Positions 44,648-54,311 of a DNA stretch of 64,000 nucleotides are shown piece by piece. The position numbers and the translations under genes were made by a program. Each line of letters starts with the position of its first letter. The first letter of the stretch is position 1. The notes beneath the pieces were generated by a model, which worked only from the letters and a program-made list of their open reading frames with translations, made no database searches and was not told where the DNA came from. Origin of the DNA: Caulobacter sp. (GTDB taxonomy: Bacteria; Pseudomonadota; Alphaproteobacteria; Caulobacterales; Caulobacteraceae); the NCBI GenBank assembly GCA_030678995.1, contig JAUXTQ010000011.1, positions 1 through 64,000 of the forward strand, read 5' to 3'.

Positions 44648-45088
44648 TCAGGCCGCCCGGTGGTGGATCGGCCAGAGGGTGCGCAGCGCGGTCGGCAGGT
44701 GCTGGATCAGCTTGGCCACCTCGCCCGGGTCCAGCCGGGCGGCCATGACGGCGAAGACCGCCTCCGCGGCGCCGTTCGGCTCGCGCGGGAAGGACGGCGG
44801 CAGCAGGTCAGCCACGGCCTGAGCGAAGTCCTGCGGATCGCGGATGTCGGACGGGCCGTCGCCCGGCCGCCAGCCTTCGAGAAAGACGCCGCGGAGCAAC
44901 ATCGGCAGCTGCGCCGACAGACCCAGCACCGCGTGCATCGGCAGCCGGTCGCGGAGAATATGCAGGACCGCCCGCAGCGCTCCGTAAGCCTGTTGACGGC
45001 TGCAGGGCGGAAGCTTCGCCTCGACCAGCCGCAGCCATTCGTTGGTTTCCTGAACCGTGGTGTCGAAGACGGCGAGGCCGGTGCTCAT
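44648..45088 (-). CDS. DUF2267 family protein
   Basis: A 146-residue helical protein of the DUF2267 family: FDTTVQETNEWLRLVEAKLP, RQQAYGALRAVLHILRDRLP and LPMLLRGVFLEGW, with ADLLPPSFPR. Function unknown; DUF2267 genes recur in dormancy and hypoxia regulons. It follows the small gene at 45093 by four bases. Confidence 0.83.
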   Translation of the reverse strand: MSTGLAVFDTTVQETNEWLRLVEAKLPPCSRQQAYGALRAVLHILRDRLPMHAVLGLSAQLPMLLRGVFLEGWRPGDGPSDIRDPQDFAQAVADLLPPSFPREPNGAAEAVFAVMAARLDPGEVAKLIQHLPTALRTLWPIHHRAA

Positions 45089-45092
45089 GGCG

Positions 45093-45368
45093 TCACTCCA
45101 TGTCTCGCGAGCCTGCGCCGGCGCGCGCTCGCATCAGAAGGGGCCGGAAACGGGGACGGTCGCGCTCACAGGGCTGCGGCTGCATCGGCCAGATTTCCTC
45201 GAGGACGACCTCGGCTGTCTCGCCATGCCGACGCAGAGTCTCGGCGAACCCGTTGGCATGGTTGATCGCCGTCACGCGGGAGCGAAACGGGGTCATCATT
45301 CCCTGCCCCACGCGGACCGCCCAGCCATAGGGCTCCTTCACCACCCGAAAACTGATCATCTCGCCCAT
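45093..45368 (-). CDS. small DUF2188-like protein
   Basis: A 91-residue protein starting MGEMISFRVVKEPYGWAVRV. The core VGQGMMTPFRSRVTAINHAN with the following GFAETLRRHG resembles DUF2188-like small proteins, short beta-rich units of unknown role. The C-terminus is Arg-rich. First gene of the four-gene hibernation operon, 90 bases after the FixK-type box at 45458. A methionine three codons in could also be the start. Confidence 0.62.
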   Translation of the reverse strand: MGEMISFRVVKEPYGWAVRVGQGMMTPFRSRVTAINHANGFAETLRRHGETAEVVLEEIWPMQPQPCERDRPRFRPLLMRARAGAGSRDME

Positions 45369-45457
45369 GGTCGGACATCTTTCAGTTGAGCCACCCGCGA
45401 TCCGGATCGGCGAACACGGGATGCATTCAACGATGAGCCCGGCCAGGAGAGGCGACA

Positions 45458-45471
45458 TTGACCAGGATCAA
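45458..45471 (-). promoter_or_regulatory. FNR/FixK-type box before the hibernation operon
   Basis: TTGAC-CAGG-ATCAA, nine of ten positions, straddling the stop codon of the glucan synthase. Centre 96 bases before the 45368 start. Confidence 0.6.
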
Positions 45472-48400
45472 GATTGTCCGGACGCCTTCGACCGTTGAGC
45501 CGCGCCCGACGCCGGGTGGAGCGGTTCAGCCCCGAGCTGGACCGTGAGCCGGTGCGCCTGTCCGTCGTCGACCAGTTCGATCCGCGGAGGACGCCCGGCG
45601 ATGGCGCGCCCGTCAAGGTCGGCCGACTGGACGCCCCGCATCGCCCTCTCCGGATTGTCGACGACGATCTCGTAAGAGCTCGCGCCATGCCTGACGGTGG
45701 CCGTGAAGCCCGGCCAGTCGGCGGGAATGCAGGGATCGACAATCAGGAAGGCGCCCTGCCGGCGAAGACCGAGGATGCTCTCGACGCCGGCCCGCTGCAT
45801 CCAGGCGGCGGAGCCAGTGTACCAGGTCCAGCCACCGCGCCCGACATGGGCGGGGGCGGCATAGACATCGGCCGCCATTACATAGGGCTCGACCTTGTAG
45901 CGATGGACGGCGGACCGGGTGCGAGCGTGGTTGATCGGGTTGAGCAACGCGAACAGCGCTACGGCCTGATCGCCCTGTCCCAGCGCCGCGAACGCCATCA
46001 CCGACCAGGCCGCCGCATGGCTGTACTGGCCGCCGTTTTCCCGGATGCCCGGCGGGTAGGCCTTAATGTAGCCGGGGTCGAGCGGCGTCCGGTCGAAGGG
46101 CGGCGAGAATAGCAGGGCCAGTTGCTCGTCTTCCAGAATGAGGTCGCGGCCGACCGCCGCCATGGCCTGCACCGCCCGCTCCGGCGCGGCGGCGCCGGAG
46201 AGAACCGCCCAGGATTGGGCGATGGAGTCGATCCGGCATTCCTCACCGGCCGCCGAGCCGAGCGGCGCTCCGTCATCGAACCATCCCCGCCGGTACCAGT
46301 CGCCGTCCCAGGCGTTGCGTTCGAGCGACGCCTGTAGCACCGCCATATGGGCTTTCCAGGTCCGGACGCGGGCCCGGTCGCTGCGAATGTCGGCCAGGGG
46401 AACGAAGGCCGCCAGCGTGGCGTACAGCAGCCAGCCCAGCCAGATGCTCTCGCCCAGGCCTCGCTCGCCGACGCGGTTCATGCCGTCGTTCCAGTCGCCG
46501 CCGCCGAACAACGGCAGGCCGTGTCCGCCCAGTTCCAGACTGGCGTCGAGGGCGAGAGCGCAGTGTTCGTAGAGGCTGGCCTCGCCGTCGGCGGCCGGAG
46601 GCTGGAAGAAGCTCTCGGCCTCCCCCGCCTCAAGTTGCGGTCCCGCCAGAAAGGGGACGATCTCGTCCAGCACGGCCGGATCGCCCGCCGTCTCGACGTA
46701 GTGCGCGGCCGCGTAGGCGAGCCACACCCGATCGTCGGAGATACGGGTGCGGACACCCTGGCCGGAGTGCGGCAGCCACCAGTGCTGGACATCACCCTCG
46801 ACGAACTGCCGGCCGGCGGCGCGCAGCAGGTGCTCGCGGGTCAGCGAGGGCTCGATCGCCGCGAGCGCCATGGAGTCCTGGAGCTGGTCGCGGAAGCCGT
46901 AGGCGCCGCTGGCCTGGTAGAAACCCGAGCGGGCCCAGAGCCGGCAGGCCACGGTCTGGTAGAGTAGCCAGCCATTCAGCATGACATCCATGCTCCGGTC
47001 AGGTGTCTTCACCTGGATCGCGCCCAGCAGTTCATCCCAGCGCCGGCCGACGTCGGCGAGAACCGCGTCCAGGTCGGCCGTGCGGTAGCGCGTTGTCAGC
47101 GCCCGCGCCTCCGCCTCGCTGTCCGCCTCGCCCAGTAGGAAGACGATCTCGCGGCTCTCGCCGGGCGCCAGCTCGACCGCGGCCTGAAGGGCCGCGCAAG
47201 GATCGAGACCCGCGCCCACGGTGTTGGACAGAGAGGCTCCGGCGGCCAGACCCGCCGGCGAAGCGAGCCTGCCGTTTCGGCCGATGAACTCCCGACGGTC
47301 CCCCGTCCAGCTGGTCTGACGACCGGCCAGATCGGCGAAGGCGGTTGGGGACCCGAACGCGGGATTCCACGGGTTGCGGGCGAACAGGGCGTTGGTCAGG
47401 GGATCGATGCTGGTGATCGTGAGCGGCGCCGCCGCCGCGCGGGAGGGACCCAGCACCCACTCAGCATAGCCGGTGACCGACAGTCGCCGTGTGCGTGTCG
47501 AAGCGTTGCGAATCCTCAAGCGCGAGACCTTCACCGGATCGGAAACCGGGACAAACTGCGTCAGGTCGAGATCGATCTCCCGCGAACTGTGCTCGAAGCG
47601 GGAGTAGCCGCGGCCGTGCCGGGCAATGTAGGTCGCCGTTTCCTCGCGGATCGGCGAGGCGGTCGGGCTCCAGAGTTCGCCGCTGTCCTCGTCCCGAATG
47701 AAGAGCGCCTCGCCCGAGGGATCGGCCACCGGATCGTTGGACCAGGGCGTCAGTTGCCGCTCCCGGCTGTTCACCCGCCAGGTGAAGCCCGCCCCGTCGG
47801 CGGACACCTGGAACCCGAACCCAGGGTTGGCGATCACGTTGATCCACGGCGCCGGCGTGACCTGCCCCGGGGCCAGAACGGTGACGTACTCCCGTCCGTC
47901 CTCGGCGAAACCGCCCAGGCCGTTGAAGAACGCCAGGTCGGGCGGCGTCACGGACGGCGCGGGGACCCGCATGCCGGAGCGACGGACCTGCGACCGCGGC
48001 GTCCGGGACTCGATGGTCCGCCCGAGCTGTTCGGCCAGGGTCCCGGCCTGGGCCACGAGGACCACGCGCGCCACGGATGCCAGGAGGGCGCCTGTCTCGT
48101 CCGGAATCAGGTCAGCCCTGAGTACGACGGTACGACCGGCCGGGCTGTGTTCGCCCAACGGCCCCCGCGATTGCCCTGCCCTCACCAGCGACTCCAGAGC
48201 CACCTGCAGGTCCTGGACATAGGATGAGGCGCGCTCGTTCAGCAGGACCAGGTCGAAAGCAATCTGCTTGCCGCGCCAGTATTCGCCGGCCTTGATGAGC
48301 TGGCGCGCCACGCCGAGGTCGTGGCTGTCGGCGATTCGCAGGAGCACGATCGGCAGATCGCCCGAGATTCCGACCCGCCAGAGGCCGGGCTGACCGCCGG

Positions 48401-51400
48401 CCCCGTGCTCGATCACACTGGAAGACGGCCGCAGCGCGGGGTCCGCGTAGATCACATGCCCGGCCAGTCGTTGGAACAGCGCCGCCTCGCCGCGGTCGAT
48501 TCCCAAGTGGTGAAGCTGCACCAGGGCCTGGGTCCAGGCCAGGTTCGCGGCCCGCTCGAAGGCGGCCGGATCGTGATGCTTGTCGACCAGGTCAAGCAAC
48601 GCCTTGCGGGTCGGCGCCATGAGCGTCCAGAAGGAAATCCGCGCGGTCGCGCCGGGCGGAATCCGCACGCGCCGCCTCAGGACGAAGACGGGATCGAGGA
48701 CGGTTCCCGTGCTGCCGCCGAGCGGACGGCCGTCCATCACCCTGAGCGGCGCGTGGATGTCGCGCCCTCGCCCCAGGATCTGGGCGCGGTCGGTCTCGAA
48801 CTCCGGCTTCCCGACCGTTCCGCCTTCGACCACCGCCAGGTGCGCGGCCCAGGCTTCCGGCTCCGAGGGGGACCGGCGACGACGCGTGGCCAGCAGCGCG
48901 CCGAGGACCGGAAGGTGCTCGGTCTCGACGAACAGCTTGGAGAAGGCCGGATGGGCCACATCGGCGGCCTGCGGGGCAAGGACGATCTCGGCGTAGGAGG
49001 TTAACTCGATCTCCCGCACGCTCAACCCGCCGTTGGTGACGGAGACCCGCCGCACCTCTCCGTCGTCCTCGGGCGAGACGAGCACCTCCAGGACCGTGGT
49101 CAGCGCCCCGTCCCGCCGCGCGATCTCGCAGCGATCCTCCGTGAAGGTGACCTGGTAGTCGTCGGGTTCGGCGCCGGCCGGCTGGTAGCCGGCGGACCAC
49201 ACGTCGCCGCTGTGGACGTCCCTGAGGAAGACATAGGAGCCGAAGTCGTCGCGGGTCGCATCCTCGCGCCAGCGAGTCACCGCCAGATCGTGCCAGCGAC
49301 TGTAGCCGGAGCCCGACGCCGTCAACATCACGGAATAGCTGCCGTTCGTGAGCAGCTGGATCGCGGGTGTCCGGGTATGGGGATCGGACATCCGCCGGGC
49401 CCCCGGCGCGTCCACCGTCTCAAGCCGGCCCGCCGATGGTCTCCGCGCCACCCACGGCTGACTGATCACCACTTCCCTGGGCATCCGTTCCTCAAGAAGC
49501 AGCTCGGTGGCTTGCATCATCGGTTCAGCGTGGAAGCGGGCCCGCATTTCGCCATCCGACAGGGCGTTGGCGATGGCGACGATGGTCATGCCCTGATGGT
49601 GCGCCATGAATGCCCTGACGATGGCGTAGCGCCGCCCGTCCGGGACGCGCTCGGGGGTGTAGTCGAGGGCCTCGTAGAAGCCGTGGCGCCCACAGGCGCC
49701 CAGTCCCTCCAGCTGTTCGAAGTTCCGGGCCGCCGCCGGGGCGTCGACCATGGCCGCCAGCGCGGTGGCGTAGGGCGCGATGACGACGTGGTCGCTCAGC
49801 CCTCGCTTGAGGCCAAGGCTCGGCACCCCGAAGCTGAGATACTGGTAGGTGAGCTCGAGATCGCGGGCGTTATAGGCGGATTCCGACATGCCCCAGGGCA
49901 CGCGGAAGCTCGCGGCGTAGTCGATCTGGCGGCGCACGACCAGCCGGTTGGTCTGCTCCAACAGGCTGCCCGGGGGCGCCCGCATGACCAGCGAGGGCAT
50001 CAGATACTCGAACATCGAGCCGGACCAGGAGATCAGGGCCGCGCCGTGGGCGACCGGGGTCACCGTGTGACTCAGTCGGAACCAGTGGCGGGGCGGGACG
50101 TCCCCTTTGGCGATGGCCACGAAGCTGGCGAGCCGGGCCTCCGACCCGAGCAGATCGTAACAGGTCGGATCCAACTCGCCCTCGGCGGCGCGATAGCCAA
50201 TGGAGAGCAGCATCCGGTCGGGATCCAGCAGGAAGCCGAAGTCCATGTCGAGCGCCATGCGCCGCGCGGCCGCCGCGACCGCCGCCAAGCGCCCGGCAAA
50301 CTCGCCGTCGGCCTCCAGGTCCCGGCGATGGCTGGCGATCGATCGCTCGACCGCCCTCGCCCAGAACAGGAGATCCTGGCCGGCCGCCGCCCCCCTCTCG
50401 ATGGCCAGAGCCTCCGCCGCGTCCACCAGGGACTCGGCCCGGGCTGTCAGCGCCGCTGGCCGCAGGCCCGGCGCGGCGTCTGAGTCGGCGGCTTCCAGTT
50501 CGCGCTCCATCCGACTCAGCGTCTCGTCCAGCCGCCGCCAGTTGACGGTCTGGACGCCGCTGTCGCGCAGGGCGTCGGCTTCATGGCGGGCGACCTGGAG
50601 CGCGTCGGCGACGCCGCACGTGCGTCTGGCGGAACCAAGCGGCCGTCGCACCCAGTCGTCCAGGGCGTTGGCGAGCGCGAGCAGATGGCCGGCGAGGTTT
50701 CCGCTGTCGACCGAGGAGATGTATCGCGGATCGAGCGGGCGCAGGTCGCTGGTGTCGTACCAGTTGAAAAAATGCCCCCGGAAGCGGTCCATCCGCCCCA
50801 TCGTGGCTAATGTGGCCTCGATCCGCTCCGCCGCCTCGACAGCGCCGATCCAGCCAAGGTCGCGCGCCGCCGCTGCGGACAGAAGGTAGAGGCCAATGTT
50901 GGTCGGGGACGTCCTATGGGCCAGAGCCTCCGGCTCCTCCTGGAAATTGTCCGGCGGCAGCATGTTGTCCGCCGCGGTCACGAAGGTTTCGAAGAAGCGC
51001 CAGGTTCGCCGCGCGACGAGCCGTAGACGCTCAGCCTCCGCGGGGGTGGTCGCCGCCCGCCTGGCAACCGGCGGCCGGCTCGCCATGAAGGCGACCACCG
51101 GGGAGGCCATCCACAGCAGGGCGAACGGCGCCGCCAGGACCCACGAGCCCCCTGCCCCCCAACTCAAGGCCAGAGTGGCCACGCCGATTCCGACGGCCGG
51201 CGCCATGCGGCGGGCGAAACTGGGCGGATCGAAGCGCAGTCCGGCCGCCGCCTGGGCCGCCGGCACCCACTGCAGGAGCAGCCGGCGGCTGACCAGCAAT
51301 CGCCATAGCGTCCGGACGATTGCGTCGCCCATCAACCAGGTCTGGTGCGCCAGAAGCGTCGTGACGAGGGAAGCCTGCAGAAACGCCAGCCGCAGGTCGC

Positions 51401-54011
51401 CATCCAGGCTGTAGAGGCGCGCGCGCAGCGGCACGCCCGGCCGGCGGCGGGCGAAGGACGCCGCCACCGGAATGAGCGGCGGGACGATGAAGGCGCCCAG
51501 CATGAAGAGGGTCCAGACGCCAGCCGCTGGCAACGGCAACAGCCAGCCGGCCCAGAGGCTCGCGAGGCCGGTCCCCGGCGACAGGGTTCGGCGCAGGTTG
51601 TCAACCATCTTCCACCGGCCGATGGCAGGCACCCGCTGCGCCGCCGGGCCCGGGGCCAGGCCGAGGATCCACGGCAGAAGCTGCCAGTCGCCCCGCGCCC
51701 AGCGATGGTGCCGGACGGCGGACACGTCATAGCGGTCGGGGAAGTCCTCCACGACCTCGACGTCGGAGGCCAGGCCGGCGCGGGCGAAAACGCCCTCGAA
51801 GAGATCGTGGCTGAGCAGGGCCGCCTCGGGCGCGCGGTCTTTCAAGGCCGCCTCGAACGCGTCGATCTCATAGATGCCCTTGCCGGCGAAGGAGCCTTCC
51901 CCGAACAGGTCCTGATAGACGTCGGAGACCGCCGCCGCGTAGGGGTCGATACCGCCGATGTTGGAGAACACCCGCCTGAACAGCGAGCCTTCGCCGGCCG
52001 TCGGCAGGGCGGGCGTGATCCGCGGCTGCAGGATGGCATAGCCCTCCACCACGCGCCCGGCCCGCGGGTCGAAGCGAGGTCGATTGAGCGGATGGGCCAT
52101 CTTGCCGATGAGCCGCCGCACCGTGTCGCGGGGCAGCTTGGTGTCGGCGTCCAAGGTGATGACATACCGTACGCCTTGCGGCGGCGCCTGGGTCTCGATG
52201 GGCAGGAAGGTGGTGTCCTCGGCGCCTCGGAGGAGCCGGTTGAGTTCGTGCAGCTTGCCCCGCTTGCGCTCCCAACCCATCCAGCAGCGCTCGCTCTCGC
52301 TCCAGACGCGCCGTCTGTGGAACAGCAGGAAGCGATCGCCGCCGGCCGCCGCCCCGTACTTGTGGTTCAGCCGGCCGATCCCCTCCATGGCCGCCGCCAG
52401 CAGGACCTCGTCGTCCGGGCCCCGCTCGCTGGCGGCGTCAAGCCAGTCGGACAACAGCGCGAAATGGAGGTGCCCTTCCGGACTGGAGAGGTAGTGAATC
52501 TCAAGCTTCTCGATGTGCGCCTCAATGTCCGCAGGCTTGGTCAAGAGCACCGGGACCGCCACCACGGTCCGAAACTTCTGGGGGATGCCCCCCTTGAGTT
52601 CCAGGGCGGGAAGCGGGATCGCCCTGAAGCCGTCCGTGACGCCGCGGTTCACCAGAGCCACGGCAGCGTCGAGGGCTGGAACAGACCCGAGGATTCCCAG
52701 GACGGCAAGCCAGCCGGCGCCGGTCCCCAGAGACCAGAGGATCGCCAGCGGCAGCGCCAGAAGCAGGCCTGTCACCGCGAAGATCGCTCCGACATAGGCG
52801 CCGATGCCCAGGGATCGGACGAGGCGGCCGGGCCAGACCCGCAGGGGCGGCCTGAAGCCGATCGACCGCTCGAACTCCAGCCGGCCAGCCGCTATCAGAT
52901 AGTAACCCGGGTCGCAGCGCCGCCCTTCTCCGGTCAGGTCATCCACTTCGCGGACCGTCCGGACGACCCGGTGGGCGATGTCGAGCTGGCTCAGGTCGGA
53001 GCCTCGCGCCAGATCCTCGATGGCGTTGCGGTAGAGGTTGCGAGTCGGAAAATCCATGTCCGCGAAAGCGCAGCCCGCCTTCAGGACGTCGTCGACCAGA
53101 CTGACGCGCTCGACGAGCTCGGCCCAGTCGACGTCCGAGATCAGCCGCATGCTGGTGACAATGTTGCGCACGGTCGCGCTGGCGGCGACCTGCCGCTGCT
53201 GCTCGCTGCGGATGACCGCCTCGGCGGACACGCCCTGCCGCGCCAGTTCCTCGTCCAGCCAGATGAGCGCCGGCGCCATTGCCTCGTCGGCGTCGCGGAG
53301 GCGCTGGCAGGCCTGGACGACGAAGGCGTCCGGCAAGGGTCTGGTGCGATATTCGCGGAGGACGGCCGCCACGGGCTCCACGCTTCGGCCGCCGGGCCCC
53401 AGCATCCGGTCGCAGCAGCGATCGGCCTCGGTTCGTTCGGCGCGGCTGGTGACGATCCGCTCGGCGAGTCGCCTCAGATTCTCGACCAGGACAAGGCGCA
53501 CCGTGATCGCCACCGCCCACAACTCGCCGATCGTGAGGGGCTGCACCTCCTGATAGGCGCGCAGAAACCGGCAGAGCAGATCGCAGTCGAAATGGCTGTC
53601 GGTATGGGCGACGAACGCCCAGCCGATGCCGAACACCCGAGGGTAGCCCGCCAGATGCCCCGCGGCGATCTTCGGAAGCTCCCGGTAGTAGCCGGGCGGC
53701 AGATCCAGTCGGATTTCGCGGATCTGTTTTTCGATCAGGTGGAAGTTGTCGATCAGCCACTCGGCCGCTGGGGTGATGGCGCCGCCCGTATCGAGCGCGA
53801 GCACCGTATCGCGGTAGGCTTCCAGCAGCAGCGCCTCGTTGTCCCCCAACCGGCGCGTCAACGGCCGGCCGGCGCCCGTTCGGCCAGGACCGTGAGCCGC
53901 CGCGAGACTGCGGGCGTGCGCCTCAAGCCGCTCGGCGCTGAACAGTTCTTCACGGATGGGGGCGGTACTGTCCCAAGGCGTCCTGCGGTTCCTGGCCGTT
54001 CGTCGAGACAT
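45468..54011 (-). CDS. ndvB: cyclic beta-1,2-glucan synthase (NdvB/ChvB type)
   Basis: A 2847-residue inner membrane enzyme that builds and cyclises beta-1,2-glucan from UDP-glucose. Order: N-terminal GT84-associated region, membrane segments near 415-470, a glycosyltransferase part (YVITLDADTKLPRDTVRRLI near residue 640), more membrane segments (about 825-1010), glycoamylase-like and glucan-binding middle parts (EALDYTPERVPDGRRYAIVR, AFMAHHQGMT), and two GH94-like units, the last with the phosphorylase active site FGGGDWNDGM near residue 2520. The length fits the family. ATG 54011 has GGGGGA upstream. Cyclic glucans protect the periplasm under osmotic stress and in host association. Confidence 0.94.
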   Translation of the reverse strand: MSRRTARNRRTPWDSTAPIREELFSAERLEAHARSLAAAHGPGRTGAGRPLTRRLGDNEALLLEAYRDTVLALDTGGAITPAAEWLIDNFHLIEKQIREIRLDLPPGYYRELPKIAAGHLAGYPRVFGIGWAFVAHTDSHFDCDLLCRFLRAYQEVQPLTIGELWAVAITVRLVLVENLRRLAERIVTSRAERTEADRCCDRMLGPGGRSVEPVAAVLREYRTRPLPDAFVVQACQRLRDADEAMAPALIWLDEELARQGVSAEAVIRSEQQRQVAASATVRNIVTSMRLISDVDWAELVERVSLVDDVLKAGCAFADMDFPTRNLYRNAIEDLARGSDLSQLDIAHRVVRTVREVDDLTGEGRRCDPGYYLIAAGRLEFERSIGFRPPLRVWPGRLVRSLGIGAYVGAIFAVTGLLLALPLAILWSLGTGAGWLAVLGILGSVPALDAAVALVNRGVTDGFRAIPLPALELKGGIPQKFRTVVAVPVLLTKPADIEAHIEKLEIHYLSSPEGHLHFALLSDWLDAASERGPDDEVLLAAAMEGIGRLNHKYGAAAGGDRFLLFHRRRVWSESERCWMGWERKRGKLHELNRLLRGAEDTTFLPIETQAPPQGVRYVITLDADTKLPRDTVRRLIGKMAHPLNRPRFDPRAGRVVEGYAILQPRITPALPTAGEGSLFRRVFSNIGGIDPYAAAVSDVYQDLFGEGSFAGKGIYEIDAFEAALKDRAPEAALLSHDLFEGVFARAGLASDVEVVEDFPDRYDVSAVRHHRWARGDWQLLPWILGLAPGPAAQRVPAIGRWKMVDNLRRTLSPGTGLASLWAGWLLPLPAAGVWTLFMLGAFIVPPLIPVAASFARRRPGVPLRARLYSLDGDLRLAFLQASLVTTLLAHQTWLMGDAIVRTLWRLLVSRRLLLQWVPAAQAAAGLRFDPPSFARRMAPAVGIGVATLALSWGAGGSWVLAAPFALLWMASPVVAFMASRPPVARRAATTPAEAERLRLVARRTWRFFETFVTAADNMLPPDNFQEEPEALAHRTSPTNIGLYLLSAAAARDLGWIGAVEAAERIEATLATMGRMDRFRGHFFNWYDTSDLRPLDPRYISSVDSGNLAGHLLALANALDDWVRRPLGSARRTCGVADALQVARHEADALRDSGVQTVNWRRLDETLSRMERELEAADSDAAPGLRPAALTARAESLVDAAEALAIERGAAAGQDLLFWARAVERSIASHRRDLEADGEFAGRLAAVAAAARRMALDMDFGFLLDPDRMLLSIGYRAAEGELDPTCYDLLGSEARLASFVAIAKGDVPPRHWFRLSHTVTPVAHGAALISWSGSMFEYLMPSLVMRAPPGSLLEQTNRLVVRRQIDYAASFRVPWGMSESAYNARDLELTYQYLSFGVPSLGLKRGLSDHVVIAPYATALAAMVDAPAAARNFEQLEGLGACGRHGFYEALDYTPERVPDGRRYAIVRAFMAHHQGMTIVAIANALSDGEMRARFHAEPMMQATELLLEERMPREVVISQPWVARRPSAGRLETVDAPGARRMSDPHTRTPAIQLLTNGSYSVMLTASGSGYSRWHDLAVTRWREDATRDDFGSYVFLRDVHSGDVWSAGYQPAGAEPDDYQVTFTEDRCEIARRDGALTTVLEVLVSPEDDGEVRRVSVTNGGLSVREIELTSYAEIVLAPQAADVAHPAFSKLFVETEHLPVLGALLATRRRRSPSEPEAWAAHLAVVEGGTVGKPEFETDRAQILGRGRDIHAPLRVMDGRPLGGSTGTVLDPVFVLRRRVRIPPGATARISFWTLMAPTRKALLDLVDKHHDPAAFERAANLAWTQALVQLHHLGIDRGEAALFQRLAGHVIYADPALRPSSSVIEHGAGGQPGLWRVGISGDLPIVLLRIADSHDLGVARQLIKAGEYWRGKQIAFDLVLLNERASSYVQDLQVALESLVRAGQSRGPLGEHSPAGRTVVLRADLIPDETGALLASVARVVLVAQAGTLAEQLGRTIESRTPRSQVRRSGMRVPAPSVTPPDLAFFNGLGGFAEDGREYVTVLAPGQVTPAPWINVIANPGFGFQVSADGAGFTWRVNSRERQLTPWSNDPVADPSGEALFIRDEDSGELWSPTASPIREETATYIARHGRGYSRFEHSSREIDLDLTQFVPVSDPVKVSRLRIRNASTRTRRLSVTGYAEWVLGPSRAAAAPLTITSIDPLTNALFARNPWNPAFGSPTAFADLAGRQTSWTGDRREFIGRNGRLASPAGLAAGASLSNTVGAGLDPCAALQAAVELAPGESREIVFLLGEADSEAEARALTTRYRTADLDAVLADVGRRWDELLGAIQVKTPDRSMDVMLNGWLLYQTVACRLWARSGFYQASGAYGFRDQLQDSMALAAIEPSLTREHLLRAAGRQFVEGDVQHWWLPHSGQGVRTRISDDRVWLAYAAAHYVETAGDPAVLDEIVPFLAGPQLEAGEAESFFQPPAADGEASLYEHCALALDASLELGGHGLPLFGGGDWNDGMNRVGERGLGESIWLGWLLYATLAAFVPLADIRSDRARVRTWKAHMAVLQASLERNAWDGDWYRRGWFDDGAPLGSAAGEECRIDSIAQSWAVLSGAAAPERAVQAMAAVGRDLILEDEQLALLFSPPFDRTPLDPGYIKAYPPGIRENGGQYSHAAAWSVMAFAALGQGDQAVALFALLNPINHARTRSAVHRYKVEPYVMAADVYAAPAHVGRGGWTWYTGSAAWMQRAGVESILGLRRQGAFLIVDPCIPADWPGFTATVRHGASSYEIVVDNPERAMRGVQSADLDGRAIAGRPPRIELVDDGQAHRLTVQLGAEPLHPASGAAQRSKASGQS

Positions 54012-54073
54012 CCGGTGCGTCCCCCTGCTGAAGGCCAACCGGCTGCAGGAGAGGCCGCAGCGGCGGCGGCGCA

Positions 54074-54087
54074 TTGACTCTGATCAA
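54074..54087 (-). promoter_or_regulatory. FNR/FixK-type box upstream of the glucan synthase
   Basis: TTGAC-TCTG-ATCAA, nine of ten positions; centre 70 bases before the ndvB start. Confidence 0.65.
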
Positions 54088-54229
54088 CGAAAAGGGCCGC
54101 CAGGCGTTCTCAAGTCCGCCCTGGGGGCCCACTGGTCCTTGTGGGTGGCTGTCCCGACAGTGTTTGAGTGCGAAGCCCAGCTGCGCCAGGGCGGTTCAAA
54201 ATAGTCACTGACCAGTGGACCGTCGTGGC

Positions 54230-54309
54230 GCCGCCAAACTCGGCCGCCCCGGTCGGCATGGATGCGGGTCAGAGGTCTGACCTTCCGCATGCGCTTGAGT
54301 TTTCGGCGG
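54230..54309. repeat. direct repeat, left copy, beside the fdh gene
   Basis: About 80 bases, matching 57353-57435 in the same orientation. The first 30 bases differ at one base plus a 5-base gap; the rest is roughly 70% identical by eye. It includes a decayed version of the FixK-type box (TGGATGCGGGTCAG). The copy ends two bases before the fdh stop codon. Apart from this repeat and the box at 54074, the 300 bases between ndvB and fdh show nothing. Confidence 0.72.
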
Positions 54310-54311
54310 CC

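Noticed and set aside
51345-54077. A 910-codon plus-strand frame opposite the glucan synthase
   Set aside because: Antisense shadow rich in Arg, Gly and Gln with no domain; the NdvB reading on the other strand is unambiguous.
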